DNA from: Actinomycetota bacterium
Lineage (GTDB): Bacteria > Actinomycetota > Actinomycetes > Streptosporangiales > Streptosporangiaceae
Direction: 5' to 3'
Length of the DNA: 60,823 nucleotides
Assembly (NCBI GenBank): GCA_027314515.1
Contig: DAHVAR010000157.1
Coordinates: 1 to 60,823, forward strand
This document shows positions 50,551 to 59,318 of the stretch, piece after piece. The position numbers and the translations under genes are program-made. Position 1 is the first letter of the stretch; the number at the start of each line of letters is the position of its first letter. The notes below the pieces were generated by a model. It did no database searches. It worked only from the letters and a program-made list of their open reading frames with translations, and was not told the origin of the DNA.

Positions 50551-52119
50551 TCAGTCCGGTGTCATGTAGGGACGGATCGGGCGCCAGACATGCTCAGGTC
50601 CATCCGGTCGGATGACCTGAAGCGCCAGCCGGACCGGATCGCGCGGCGAGCTGTCCGCGGGCTCCGGCTGGCTGGCGGTGTCGATGATCTGTGCCTCGGG
50701 CCATGGTTCGAAGCCGGCGGTCAGCCGCTCGGCGATCGCCGGCGTCGCGTCGGAGTTGCCTGCCGTCCGGCTGGCGATGCGACTGGCGGTCATCCTCAGC
50801 GGGGCAGAGCAGCGCAGCTGAACGAGGTCGGCGGCGGCCTGGCCGGCCGCGGCCGCTGCCGCCTGCCGGTGGCGTGCGGACGTCCAGGTCGCGTCAAGCA
50901 CGACCGACTCGCCACGGCTGAGCAGGCCGGCGGCGCGCCTGAGCAGCGAGGCGTACGTCTGCTCGGTCCATGACGCGGTGTAGATGCCGGCCCCGAACCC
51001 GGCGGTGACGTGGTGGCCCGGCTCGATCCCGGCTAGTTCCTTGCGGATCCGGTCGCTGCGCAGGACGGTGAACCCGAGTCGGTCGGCGATGGCGCCGGCC
51101 AGGGTGGACTTGCCGGTGCCGGGCGGGCCGCCGACCAGCACCAGGGTGACAGCGCCCGCGCGCAGGTGCCGGAGGGCAGCGGCGAGCAGATGGCGGGCCT
51201 GGCTTGCAGCGGTACCGTCGCCCTGGCGGGCCCGGATGCAGGAGACCTTAGCGCGGACGATAGCGCGGTAAGCGACGTAGTGGTGACGCAGCGCGGCCGG
51301 GGCCGGATCGCCGGAGTACTCGCTGTACCAGCGGATGAACTGCTCGGCCAGGCCCGGTGCGCCGCGCTGTTCCAGGTCCATGGCCAGGAACGCGGCGTCG
51401 TCCAGGCCATCCAGCCAGCGAAGCTTGTCATCGAAGTCCAGGCAGTCCAGGATCCGGGGCCCGTCGTCGAGGCAGAAGATGTCCCCGGCCAGCAGGTCAC
51501 CGTGACCGTCCAGGACACGGCCATCGCGGATCCGCGCGTCGAACAGCGGCCGGCGGCCGGCCAGGAACCTCTCCGCGAGCCGTGCCGCCTCGTCGATCGC
51601 GGCTTCAGGGACCAGGTCGTCGCGGGCGACCGCGCGGAACTCGCCGATGTTGTCGTGCCAGCGTCGCCGGGTCGCGTCCCGGCTGCCCTGCTGGCTGATC
51701 TGGCCGCTGCGGGCGGCCGCCGCGTGCTGGGCCGCGACGATCCGCGCGACCTGGCGTACCGCGTCGCCTACCGCGTCGCCTACCGTGTCGCCTACCGTAT
51801 CACCTACCGCGTCGCCTACCGGCTCACCGGTCTCGATGAGCGCGGACAGCCGCCGGCTGGCCGGCATCCGGCGCATCACCACGAGGTGATCGCAGACCTG
51901 ACCGTCCGGGCCCCGCACCTCCGCGACCCCCAGGTACACATCGGGAGCGAACCGGCGGTTGAGCTCGGTCTCGCGGGCGCAGGCGGCGGCGCGATCCTGC
52001 GGCGTGCTGAAGTCCAGGAAGGGTAGCTTCACCGGCTTCTTCAGCTTGAAAGCCCGATTCCCGGCAAAGTACACGACTGCCGAATGCGTCTCCGCCACGT
52101 CGGCAAACGGCTCCGTCAT
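50551..52119 (-). CDS. Two-domain protein: phosphotransferase-like N-terminus and AAA/P-loop kinase C-terminus
   Basis: 522 residues. Residues 1-330 resemble an aminoglycoside phosphotransferase-like fold: AVVYFAGNRAFKLKKPV with the ATP-binding Lys, LDGHGDLLAGDIFCLDDGP (HGDL catalytic loop) and DCLDFDDKLRW (metal Asp). Residues 335-500 are a small P-loop kinase with GGPPGTGKSTLAGAIADRLG and a second acidic strand VVLDATW. Such fusions occur widely in proteobacteria and actinobacteria; substrate unknown. A VGD(A/T) tetrapeptide repeat (about residues 98-121) sits between lobes. Confidence 0.85.
   Translation of the reverse strand: MTEPFADVAETHSAVVYFAGNRAFKLKKPVKLPFLDFSTPQDRAAACARETELNRRFAPDVYLGVAEVRGPDGQVCDHLVVMRRMPASRRLSALIETGEPVGDAVGDTVGDTVGDAVGDAVRQVARIVAAQHAAAARSGQISQQGSRDATRRRWHDNIGEFRAVARDDLVPEAAIDEAARLAERFLAGRRPLFDARIRDGRVLDGHGDLLAGDIFCLDDGPRILDCLDFDDKLRWLDGLDDAAFLAMDLEQRGAPGLAEQFIRWYSEYSGDPAPAALRHHYVAYRAIVRAKVSCIRARQGDGTAASQARHLLAAALRHLRAGAVTLVLVGGPPGTGKSTLAGAIADRLGFTVLRSDRIRKELAGIEPGHHVTAGFGAGIYTASWTEQTYASLLRRAAGLLSRGESVVLDATWTSARHRQAAAAAAGQAAADLVQLRCSAPLRMTASRIASRTAGNSDATPAIAERLTAGFEPWPEAQIIDTASQPEPADSSPRDPVRLALQVIRPDGPEHVWRPIRPYMTPD
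51757..51828. repeat. Six tandem 12-bp units inside the phosphotransferase/kinase gene
   Basis: Units of TACCGCGTCGCC, three perfect and three with one to three changes. In frame they encode VGDA/VGDT repeats on the minus strand. In-frame length makes copy-number change tolerable. Confidence 0.92.
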
Positions 52120-52210
52120 GCCTGCCCCGTTACCCTCTGACGGCGACCGGCCACTCGGTCATCCTTCCCGCGCCCGCGGCGCGAAAGCCGGTTACCGCGA
52201 GCTGGGCCCG

Positions 52211-52417
52211 CTAGTGCGCGGCATGCGCGCGCGCCGGGTGATGCTCGACCATGGTGCCGGACGAGGGGAAGAAGAGGCTCTCATGGTCGTCCTGCCACCG
52301 CACCAGGTAGGGCGGTTCGCCGTGCTGGCCGTGTACTTCGATGATCTTGCCGTGCCGGTCTGCCTCGCCCTGGTGCACTGCCTTGACTGTCAGGGTGTCG
52401 CCCACTGCAGCTTGCAT
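52211..52417 (-). CDS. DUF1918 domain protein
   Basis: 68 residues: AVGDTLTVKAVHQGEADRHG, then IIEVHGQHGEPPYLVRW and HESLFFPSSGTMVEH. This compact beta-barrel domain of unknown function is common in actinobacteria. GAGAGGAG lies 7 bases before ATG 52417. It ends 91 bases before the downstream-facing kinase gene. Confidence 0.92.
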   Translation of the reverse strand: MQAAVGDTLTVKAVHQGEADRHGKIIEVHGQHGEPPYLVRWQDDHESLFFPSSGTMVEHHPARAHAAH

Positions 52418-52538
52418 GACTGTGCTCCTCTCTCCGCATCGATGCTCTGCCAGCCGGGCAGGCCCCGGCCAGGGGCAAAGGTCCGGACCGCAGGTGCCGG
52501 CCGTCCCGCGGCGCCGGCGGCGCCCTCGGGCCGCCCGG

Positions 52539-55500
52539 CTAGAGCGGAAACTCCGCGCTCTCGCCCGGCCCGAGCGTCGTCGTTTCCTCCCTGACCATGA
52601 CGGTAACGGGCGCTGCGCGGCCAGGCCGGCAGGTGACCGACATGTGGTCGGGAGCAAGGCTGATGTCGAGCCGGTTGCCGCGGTAATGGACGCTGAACCG
52701 GAGCTGCTTGACCTCAGCCGGCAGCAGCGGGTCGAATCTCAGCATGTCCGCGCGTGCCAGCATGCCGGTCAGGCAGCGCAGGACGATGTCGATCGTGCCC
52801 GCCATCGCGCCCAGGTGGATGCCCTCGGCGGTCGTTCCCCCCTGGACGTCCGCGACGTCGCTGTTCAGCGCCGCCAGCAGGCAGCGCCACGCCTCGGCCG
52901 GGTTCTTCCGGGCCAGCACCCAGGAGGTGACCACGCCGCTCAGCGTCGAGCCGTCGACGGTCCGGGCGAGATAGTAATCGACGGTTTGCGCCAGTTGCTC
53001 TGCTGTCACGTCGTAGCCCAGCCCGCGGAGCAGGTCTTGCAGTTCGTCGCTGGGTAGCAGGTACCGCAGCATCAGGACGTCCGCCTGCTTGGAGACCTGA
53101 TACCGGTTGGCGCTGTCACCCTCGGCCTCGAGCAGCCGGTCCAGCCGCCGGATGTTGCCATAGCGGGCGCGGTAGCCGGCGAAGTCGAACTCCTCGAGCT
53201 GGTCGTAGCCCTCGAACTGGGCAAGCATGCCGTCCCGGGTGAACACGATGCGCATCTTCGTCGCGATGTCGCGCCATCGGTCCAGCTCGCCCGCGGCGAG
53301 CCCGAGTTCGCTGAGCACCTCGTGCCGGTAGTGCGGCGGCAGCTCGTCCAGTGCCTGCAGCGCGCGCAGCAGCACCCATACCGCCATCAGGTTGGTATAG
53401 GTGTTGTTGTTCACGCCGGGCGTCTGGCTGCCGGGGTAGGCGTCGTGGTATTCGTCGGGTCCGATGACGCCGAGAATCTCGTACCGGTCCAGCCGGCGGT
53501 TGTAGGTCGCGATGCTGGCCCACAGGCGTGCGATCTCGATCAGCATCTCGGCACCCTGGAACCGCAGGAACTGGATGCTGCCGGTGATCATGTAGTACTG
53601 CCACACGTTGTAGGCCACCGCGATGTTGACGTGCCGCTGCAGGTGAGAATGATCGGGCAGCCATCGGCCGGATACCGGGTTCAGGTGCCAGCGCTGTGTC
53701 TCCTCGCGTCCGTCGCTGCCGCTCTGCCACGGGAACATCGCACCGTCGTATCCCGCCGCACTTGCCGCGGCCCTGGCCGCGCCGAGGCGCTCACGGCGAT
53801 AGTCAAGCAGCGCGCTTGCCAGCCATGGCCGCTGAAGGCTGAGGAACGGGAAGACGAACATCTCATCCCAGAAGACGTGGCCGCGGTATGCCTCGCCGTG
53901 CCAACCGCGGGCGGGCACGCCGACGTCCAGGTAGCTGGAATGGGGTGACACGGTTTGCAGCAGGTGGAACACGTGCAGGTGCAGCACCGTCTCCACCCAC
54001 TCGTTGGCGCTGTCGATCTCTACGTCGAACCGATCCCACAGCGTGTCCCACGCCTCCGCGTGCCATCGCGCCAGCCGGCCGAAACCAGGCGCTGTCTTCG
54101 CGGCAAGGCGCGCTGACAGCAGGCTCTCGGAGATGGCCCGGTCCCGCGAGGTATAGAGCGCTGCGACCTTCTCAACCCGGACCGGCTGCTGCTGGCCGAG
54201 ATTCAGGGCCAGCGCATGGGCGACGAAGCCGGGCTCGGTGACGAGCCGGCGGTCCGGAGTAACCGGCCTGCCGTCGGCGAACACCCTGGTCCGGGCGGCC
54301 AGTGCAATCCGGACGTGCGACTGGCTAGTCTCGGCCTGCAGCTCGATGGTGTCGCTGTCGGCCTGCGCCGCGTGCAGCACCGACAGGTGGCGGCCGTTCA
54401 GTTCGCGGTAGCGCCTGACCCCGGCGTTGGCGACCCGTCCGTCCAGCCCGGACCTGACCTCGAGCGTCCCCGCCCAGTTCTCGGCGGTGAACACCGTTTC
54501 CAGGGCCGCGAGGTGGGGGTCCTTCATGCTGACCAGGCGCCGCTGGACCATGCTGGTGCGGCGGCCGTCGGCGTCCTGGAAGCGCATGCTCCTGGTGAGA
54601 ATGCCGCGCCGGACGTCAAGCTCAAGCCGGTGCTCCAGGACCTGGTCCTCCCGCATGTCGAACCATGACCCGCCGGCTACCCGGAACGACAGCGGCAGCC
54701 AGTTCGGCACGTTGACCAGATCCTCGTGCTCGACCACCCGGCCGGCGATCTGCGTCTGCAAGCGGTTGTACAGGCCCGCCACGTACGTGCCCGGGTAATG
54801 GATCTGGTCGGCGCGCGCCTCGGGCAGCGCGCCGCGGGTCACGAAATACCCGTTTCCCAGCGCGCACAGCGCCTCGCGCAGCCCCTGGTGATCGGGCTCG
54901 AACCCGTCGTAGACCAGCGTCCAGGCACTAGGCGGCCGCTCCCGCTCCCGCCGCGTGAGTTCGGCCGCGAAACCGCGCCGTTCCAGCCGGCCATCGGCCA
55001 GCGCCGCCGTCAGGACATGGTCGAGCGAGCTGACGACCAGGTCAGCGCCGGCCTTGACGAGCAGTTCCTCGTCACCGAGGCGGGCAACGCCGAGGGCGGA
55101 CATCCCGCCAGCCTTGGCCGCCTGGACCCCGCTTGCGGCGTCCTCTACGACGAAGCAGCGGCTCGGCGGGACGCCGAGTTCGTTAGCCGCGGTCAGGAAG
55201 ATAAGCGGGTCCGGCTTGCCGCGCGCTATGTCCCGCCCGGAGGTGTCAGCGTCGAACAGATCGAGCAGCGTCATGCCCTGGTGCAGGAACGGGTAGTCCA
55301 GCCGCTGCTCGGCGGCAAAGGTGTCCAGCCGGATCTGGCGCAGGAACAGCTTCGCGTTCTTCGACGACGAGGCCGCCGCGACCGGGATTCCCGCGCCCTT
55401 GACGGCAAGGATGAAGCGCAGCGCGTCGGGAAATGCGGTGAACTGGCCATCGTCGATGAGCCTGACCACGTGCTCCTGCTTGACTTCGGCATAGCGCTCG

Positions 55501-55760
55501 GCGAGGCGGTCGGAGTCCGGCACGCCGAAGTACTCCAGCGCGGCCCTGGCACCCGCCAGGCGCGGCTTGCCCGCCTGCAGCTGCTGGTACACAGCCTGGG
55601 TGAACCGTTCTGGGGCGTAACTTGTCTGGGGCCGGATTTCCCGCCATTCGCCCGCCATCAGTTCACTGAGCGCCTCTTGCCAGGCGCGGGCGTGCGGTGA
55701 GTCGACGAGCACGCCGTCCACATCGAAGATCGCACCCTGGAATCCCATCGGCGTCGCCAT
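52539..55760 (-). CDS. Fused beta-phosphoglucomutase (HAD) and GH65 glycoside phosphorylase
   Basis: 1073 residues. Residues 1-255 are a HAD phosphatase-like mutase: FDVDGVLVDSPHARAW with nucleophile and acid/base Asp, AAASSSKNA, GKPDPLIFL and EDAASGVQAAKAGGM. Residues 275-1060 are GH65: an N-terminal beta-sandwich, then the (alpha/alpha)6 barrel with VFWDEMFVFPFL and the catalytic acid E770 in GVIGPDEYHD, and QADVLMLRYLL. GH65 phosphorylases split trehalose, maltose or kojibiose with phosphate to beta-glucose 1-phosphate, which the mutase turns to glucose 6-phosphate. In M. tuberculosis these are two genes; here one. Confidence 0.93.
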   Translation of the reverse strand: MATPMGFQGAIFDVDGVLVDSPHARAWQEALSELMAGEWREIRPQTSYAPERFTQAVYQQLQAGKPRLAGARAALEYFGVPDSDRLAERYAEVKQEHVVRLIDDGQFTAFPDALRFILAVKGAGIPVAAASSSKNAKLFLRQIRLDTFAAEQRLDYPFLHQGMTLLDLFDADTSGRDIARGKPDPLIFLTAANELGVPPSRCFVVEDAASGVQAAKAGGMSALGVARLGDEELLVKAGADLVVSSLDHVLTAALADGRLERRGFAAELTRRERERPPSAWTLVYDGFEPDHQGLREALCALGNGYFVTRGALPEARADQIHYPGTYVAGLYNRLQTQIAGRVVEHEDLVNVPNWLPLSFRVAGGSWFDMREDQVLEHRLELDVRRGILTRSMRFQDADGRRTSMVQRRLVSMKDPHLAALETVFTAENWAGTLEVRSGLDGRVANAGVRRYRELNGRHLSVLHAAQADSDTIELQAETSQSHVRIALAARTRVFADGRPVTPDRRLVTEPGFVAHALALNLGQQQPVRVEKVAALYTSRDRAISESLLSARLAAKTAPGFGRLARWHAEAWDTLWDRFDVEIDSANEWVETVLHLHVFHLLQTVSPHSSYLDVGVPARGWHGEAYRGHVFWDEMFVFPFLSLQRPWLASALLDYRRERLGAARAAASAAGYDGAMFPWQSGSDGREETQRWHLNPVSGRWLPDHSHLQRHVNIAVAYNVWQYYMITGSIQFLRFQGAEMLIEIARLWASIATYNRRLDRYEILGVIGPDEYHDAYPGSQTPGVNNNTYTNLMAVWVLLRALQALDELPPHYRHEVLSELGLAAGELDRWRDIATKMRIVFTRDGMLAQFEGYDQLEEFDFAGYRARYGNIRRLDRLLEAEGDSANRYQVSKQADVLMLRYLLPSDELQDLLRGLGYDVTAEQLAQTVDYYLARTVDGSTLSGVVTSWVLARKNPAEAWRCLLAALNSDVADVQGGTTAEGIHLGAMAGTIDIVLRCLTGMLARADMLRFDPLLPAEVKQLRFSVHYRGNRLDISLAPDHMSVTCRPGRAAPVTVMVREETTTLGPGESAEFPL

Positions 55761-55960
55761 GGCAATAGCCTTCCCGCCGCCGGGCCGCGATCATCTGCGG
55801 GGCATGCGGCTTGCCCCGGTTGGTGCCGAGGACCGGGCGCAGGCGGTCTCGGTCACGGCTACTCTTGTCAGCATCTACAGCACTGTAGTTCCAGAGCACG
55901 GTAGATCCAGGTTCAAGAGCGCGGCGGCCCTGCACCGCTACGCCGGCGGGAGGTGAGGCG

Positions 55961-56050
55961 GTGTTCTGGCGGATGATCACCAACCGCTGGCAGCAGGTCG
56001 CCTCCGCTGACCAGGCGCAGCGGGCCAGCGAGGCGGGAGGCGCCGGGTGA
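55961..56050 (+). CDS. 29-residue ORF coupled to the downstream DedA gene
   Basis: GTG 55961 has a strong GGGAGG 7 bases upstream, and the TGA overlaps the DedA GTG (GTGA). The product begins MFWRMITNRWQQVASADQ and ends Gly/Ala-rich. An amphipathic N-terminal helix is possible. No family recognised. Confidence 0.55.
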   Translation: MFWRMITNRWQQVASADQAQRASEAGGAG

Positions 56051-56886
56051 ACATCAGCCATCTGATACTCGCCAGCGGCTACTGGGCGCTGTTCCTGCTG
56101 GTCGCCATCGAGAGCCTCGGCGTGCCGTTGCCGGGCGAGACGGCACTGGTCATCGCAGGCACCTTCGCCGGCACCACCCACCACCTGAACCCGTGGGCCA
56201 TCTTCGCCGTCGCCGCGGCGGCAGGGATTGTCGGTGACAACATCGGGTACTGGATCGGCGACAAGGGCGGGTATGCGCTGGCCCGCCGGTACGGGCCCAA
56301 GGTCCGGCTGGATGAGCGGAAGCTGAAGATCGCCCGGTACTTGTTCGACCGGCATGGCGCCAAAGTGGTGTTCTTCGGCCGGTTCGTGTCCGTGCTGCGC
56401 ACCTACGCCGCGTTCCTCGCCGGGACAAGCAAGATGCGGTGGCGGCGGTTCCTGCCGGCCAACGCTCTCGGCGGGATCGTCTGGGCGGGTGCGTACACGC
56501 TGGCGTCCTACCTAGCCGGCGCAGCGCTGCAGCGTGCCTCGTCGACCATCACCGGGGTGCTCGCGGGCGCAGCGGTTGTCGTGATCGCCGCCGTGGTGCT
56601 CCTGCTGCGCCGGCAGGCGGACCGTCTCGCGGTCCGCGCCGAGGCCGCCTACCCCGGCCCGCTCGGAGAAGCGCCTGGCGCTGGTGGCGGTCGGGGCTCA
56701 CGGCTGCCTTCGTCTCCCGTCCGGCCCCGCGCCGCCGTCATGTCGGCGGCCGACGTCGAGGGGAATCTCAATGTCGTAGGCCAGCACGGCGAGCAGGATC
56801 GCCACGAGGAGGACCAGTACTCCGAGGGCGAGCATGCCGCCGACCGCGGCGACGGGGACGGCCACGAACAGCATCACCGGCCTTGA
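56047..56886 (+). CDS. DedA-family membrane protein, second copy
   Basis: 279 residues. Core features: ESLGVPLPGETALVIAGTF near residue 25, GDNIGYWIGDKGGYALARRY, and FFGRFVSVLRTYAAFLAG with the conserved FxRxxxxxR/T element. Residues past about 210 form a hydrophilic, probably unconserved tail that overlaps the convergent gene by 189 bases, so the functional end may be earlier. GTG start overlaps the stop of a small ORF. Confidence 0.88.
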   Translation: MNISHLILASGYWALFLLVAIESLGVPLPGETALVIAGTFAGTTHHLNPWAIFAVAAAAGIVGDNIGYWIGDKGGYALARRYGPKVRLDERKLKIARYLFDRHGAKVVFFGRFVSVLRTYAAFLAGTSKMRWRRFLPANALGGIVWAGAYTLASYLAGAALQRASSTITGVLAGAAVVVIAAVVLLLRRQADRLAVRAEAAYPGPLGEAPGAGGGRGSRLPSSPVRPRAAVMSAADVEGNLNVVGQHGEQDRHEEDQYSEGEHAADRGDGDGHEQHHRP

Positions 56887-57159
56887 CAGGTAGGGCCGCG
56901 CCATCAGGATGCTGCCCGCCGCGTAGGTGATAGCCCCGGCTGCCAGCACGGCCAGGCCGGTCCGGGTGTGGACGTCGGCGTGCCACGCCAGCCTGATGGT
57001 AGCTGCCGTGATGTGGCCTCCGATGCCCTGGTGACGCAAGGCGATCCAGGCGTATGCGGCAGCCCCGGCCACCCCGGCCGCTTGCACGGTGAGTCCGCTG
57101 ATCACCCACCGTTCCGGTGAGGAAACGGCGTGCGGCGAGGCCCGGCCGTTGGTTGTCAT
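56698..57159 (-). CDS. Hypothetical four-helix membrane protein
   Basis: 153 residues. Four hydrophobic segments (VISGLTVQAAGVAGAAAYAW, TGLAVLAAGAITYAAGSIL, PVMLFVAVPVAAVGGMLALG, LVLLVAILLAVLAYDI) with short loops and a hydrophilic tail. No family recognised. The coding end overlaps the tail of the DedA gene. It is divergent from the copper chaperone and shares its operator region. Confidence 0.65.
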   Translation of the reverse strand: MTTNGRASPHAVSSPERWVISGLTVQAAGVAGAAAYAWIALRHQGIGGHITAATIRLAWHADVHTRTGLAVLAAGAITYAAGSILMARPYLSRPVMLFVAVPVAAVGGMLALGVLVLLVAILLAVLAYDIEIPLDVGRRHDGGAGPDGRRRQP

Positions 57160-57203
57160 GCCTGCCAGGGTCCGCTAGTTGCCGCGGGCACGCAATAGGT
57201 GCA

Positions 57204-57222
57204 TATACCATGCCGGGGTATA
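57204..57222. promoter_or_regulatory. CsoR-like operator upstream of the copper chaperone gene
   Basis: TATACC-ATGCCGG-GGTATA: 6-bp arms with a 7-bp spacer, related to the two ATACCC-N4-GGGTAT sites at 11.8 kb. It lies in the divergent region between a membrane-protein gene and the CopZ-like gene, so a Cu(I)-sensing CsoR is the likely regulator. Confidence 0.65.
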
Positions 57223-57349
57223 GTACGTAGGCGGGAGAGCCGGGCTGCAGTCGGTGGCCCCGGGCCATGCGGGATCAGCACCCGGGTCACTGCGTTGCCC
57301 GGCTGCTGCGGTCCTGATCCGCTTGCAGGCAGACACGAGGAGAAGCGCA

Positions 57350-57568
57350 ATGACCACCATGACCTACTCGGTGACCGGGATGACGTGCGAGCACTGCGTG
57401 CATGCGGTCACCGAGGAGCTGACCAGGCTCGGCGTCACCGAGGTCAACGTCGAACTGGTGGCCGGCGGGGCCTCGTCGGTGACTGTCACCAGCGACGCGC
57501 CGCTGTCGCCGGAGGCAATCAGCGCGGCACTGGATGAGGCCGGTGACTACCGGCTGGCCGGGAGCTGA
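57350..57568 (+). CDS. copZ: CopZ-like heavy-metal-associated (HMA) copper chaperone
   Basis: 72 residues, one HMA domain. GMTCEHC at residues 10-16 is the Cu(I)-binding CxxC loop, followed by the expected beta-alpha-beta pattern (VNVELVAGGASSVTV). GAGGAG stands 7 bases before ATG. It shuttles Cu(I) to a P-type ATPase, none of which is in the window. A CsoR-type palindrome lies 130 bases upstream. Confidence 0.92.
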   Translation: MTTMTYSVTGMTCEHCVHAVTEELTRLGVTEVNVELVAGGASSVTVTSDAPLSPEAISAALDEAGDYRLAGS

Positions 57569-57731
57569 GCGCGGGGCGCGCCGAGCTGGCTCCGGCGGCT
57601 TGAGCGCAGTGACCGGCCGGGTCCTGAGTCAGCACTTCGCAGGACCGAAGCCCCTGCAGTTCCGTAGGAGAGTCCGGTAGTGATGGAACCAGCAGTGGAT
57701 ATCGGAGTCGGCCGCGGAGGGGGTGGTGGCC

Positions 57732-58010
57732 ATGATGTTCTGGTACGGCGGCCATTGGATGTGGTGGCAGGCGACCCTGGGGTGGGTCGGCATGATCGTG
57801 GTCCTTGGCCTGCTGATTTTGGGTATATATGCGCTGGTCAGGAGTACTGCCCGCAAGCCAGAGGCGGGGGAGCAGGGCAGCAACGCCGACCGCATCCTCG
57901 ATGAGCGGCTCGCTCGCGGCGAGATCGACGCCGAGGAGTACCGGCGGCTCCGCGACTTGATCGGGTCGGGCCGCGGCGACGGTACGGTACGGTCGGGAAC
58001 GCGGTCCTGA
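57732..58010 (+). CDS. SHOCT-domain small membrane protein
   Basis: About 92 residues. One hydrophobic helix after a Trp/His-rich start (MMFWYGGHWMWWQATLGW), then a SHOCT domain (ADRILDERLARGEIDAEEYR, RLRDLIG). Such proteins often sit next to copper chaperone and copper ATPase genes; the His/Met/Trp-rich N-terminus could bind metal (inference). GGAGGGGG is upstream; starts at 57723 (GTG) or 57735 are alternatives. Confidence 0.8.
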   Translation: MMFWYGGHWMWWQATLGWVGMIVVLGLLILGIYALVRSTARKPEAGEQGSNADRILDERLARGEIDAEEYRRLRDLIGSGRGDGTVRSGTRS

Positions 58011-58243
58011 CCGTCTCAGCTGTTACCGGCCGAATTATCTGACCACGGATCGGTGATCAACAGGCGATGCTGATCGCACTGCATCTTCGTCACGGAGCGT
58101 CATCGCGTGATGGACGTCGAGGGGACAGGGCCGACAGCAGATCGCCGATTATTCGTTCCGGCGACGCTGGTGCTGGCTGGGCACGGAGACACGCAGAATG
58201 TCTATTCGGAGGCGGTCGGCGGCGATATCCGGTCCAGGCTCTC

Positions 58244-58795
58244 TCAGGTCGCTCTGGTGTGGCTGTCGATTCCATCCCCGGCGGCGAGCGCGCGGAGCAC
58301 CGCGATATCGGCGATGTCTTTCTGCCGCCACGGCCCGCCGTTGCGCAGGTGCGGGTATTGCTCTTTCATGGCGAGCATGCCGGAGACGCTCATAGCCAGA
58401 ACCGGCATCCCATCGAGCGTTCCGGGATCGTCGCCGAAGGATCCGGGCGGGAACAGCCAGTCAGACCATCGCCCGAGGAGCTGACCGGATGACCCGTCTG
58501 GCTGCCGGTCGAAGTAAGCGGTGCTAAACGGCACATCGTCCCACGTGAACTCGCATGCCTCCTCAGGCGGCTGAGTCGCCAGAGCCGTAGCGCCGGCAGC
58601 CAAGAGCACTGCCTTCGATCGCTCGGCGTGGGTTCGCTGAACCCAGAACTCGACGTCGCCGTGCTTGCGGGTTATCCGGCCGATCCTCGCGTCCAGGCCC
58701 CAGCCTCCGAACAGCCACGCGGAGATACCGGCGGCCTGCGTGACCGCTATGACTTTGCGGATAAGTCGCAGCTGCCCTTCGGTCGTTTCGTTCAT
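58244..58795 (-). CDS. Nucleotidyltransferase-fold protein (aminoglycoside/lincosamide adenylyltransferase-like)
   Basis: 183 residues. The N-terminal motif WLFGGWGLDARIGRITRKHG followed by DVEFWV matches the GGWxxD...HxDxD/E pattern of the ANT(2'')-Ia/LinB-like group; D47 and E49 would bind metal. Such proteins can inactivate aminoglycosides or lincosamides, but many chromosomal members have no known resistance role. Confidence 0.82.
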   Translation of the reverse strand: MNETTEGQLRLIRKVIAVTQAAGISAWLFGGWGLDARIGRITRKHGDVEFWVQRTHAERSKAVLLAAGATALATQPPEEACEFTWDDVPFSTAYFDRQPDGSSGQLLGRWSDWLFPPGSFGDDPGTLDGMPVLAMSVSGMLAMKEQYPHLRNGGPWRQKDIADIAVLRALAAGDGIDSHTRAT

Positions 58796-58834
58796 GGTTT
58801 GATGCTGGCATGCCGAGTGGACGCGTGCCGCCCG

Positions 58835-59318
58835 TCACCGGCTGATAAGCCGGGAGAAGTACCGCTGGCCGCGCACGTCGTCCCGCCTGTTGAAACCGCA
58901 CCGCCTTGCGACGGCGAGCGAGGCCTCGTTTTCCGGGTCGATCAGCAGCGTTGCCGCCGTGTACTGCGTGTCCCGCGCAAGGTGCTGGAGGAGGAGTTCG
59001 ACCGCCGAGGTCGCGTAGCCGTTGCCCCGGTGTTCCGCGAACACGAAATAGCCGACGTTCACCTCGCCGTCGCCGAGCCAGTCGTGGTCACGATCGTGGT
59101 CATAGTCGACCCACCCAACTGCCTGCTCGCCGATGACGATGCAGGCGCCAGGGCTGGGGTTATCGGAACCGGGCCCGAGCCATCGGTGGAAGGCGTCGTC
59201 GCGGGCCGCAATCAGAATCGCCGTGTCGTCGCCTCGCGGCGGGCGAAGCGTGACGGGGGGTTCTCGCGCGGCTGCTGTCTGGATACACCCGAATCCTGCC
59301 AGGAGCGATCCAGATCAT
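58835..59318 (-). pseudogene. GNAT N-acetyltransferase with a frameshift in a six-base C/G run
   Basis: The conserved part is intact: VTLRPPRGDD, FHRWLGPGS, VIGEQAVGWVDYD, NVGYFVFAEHRGNGYA with the acetyl-CoA loop, and ENEASLAVARRCGF. But that frame has no ATG, GTG or TTG after its upstream in-frame stop at 59315-59317. The neighbouring frame has ATG 59318 and joins smoothly (SRARTPVTLRPP) if one C is removed from the run at 59255-59260. A homopolymer error or a phase-variable tract would explain it. About 160 residues when repaired. Confidence 0.75.
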
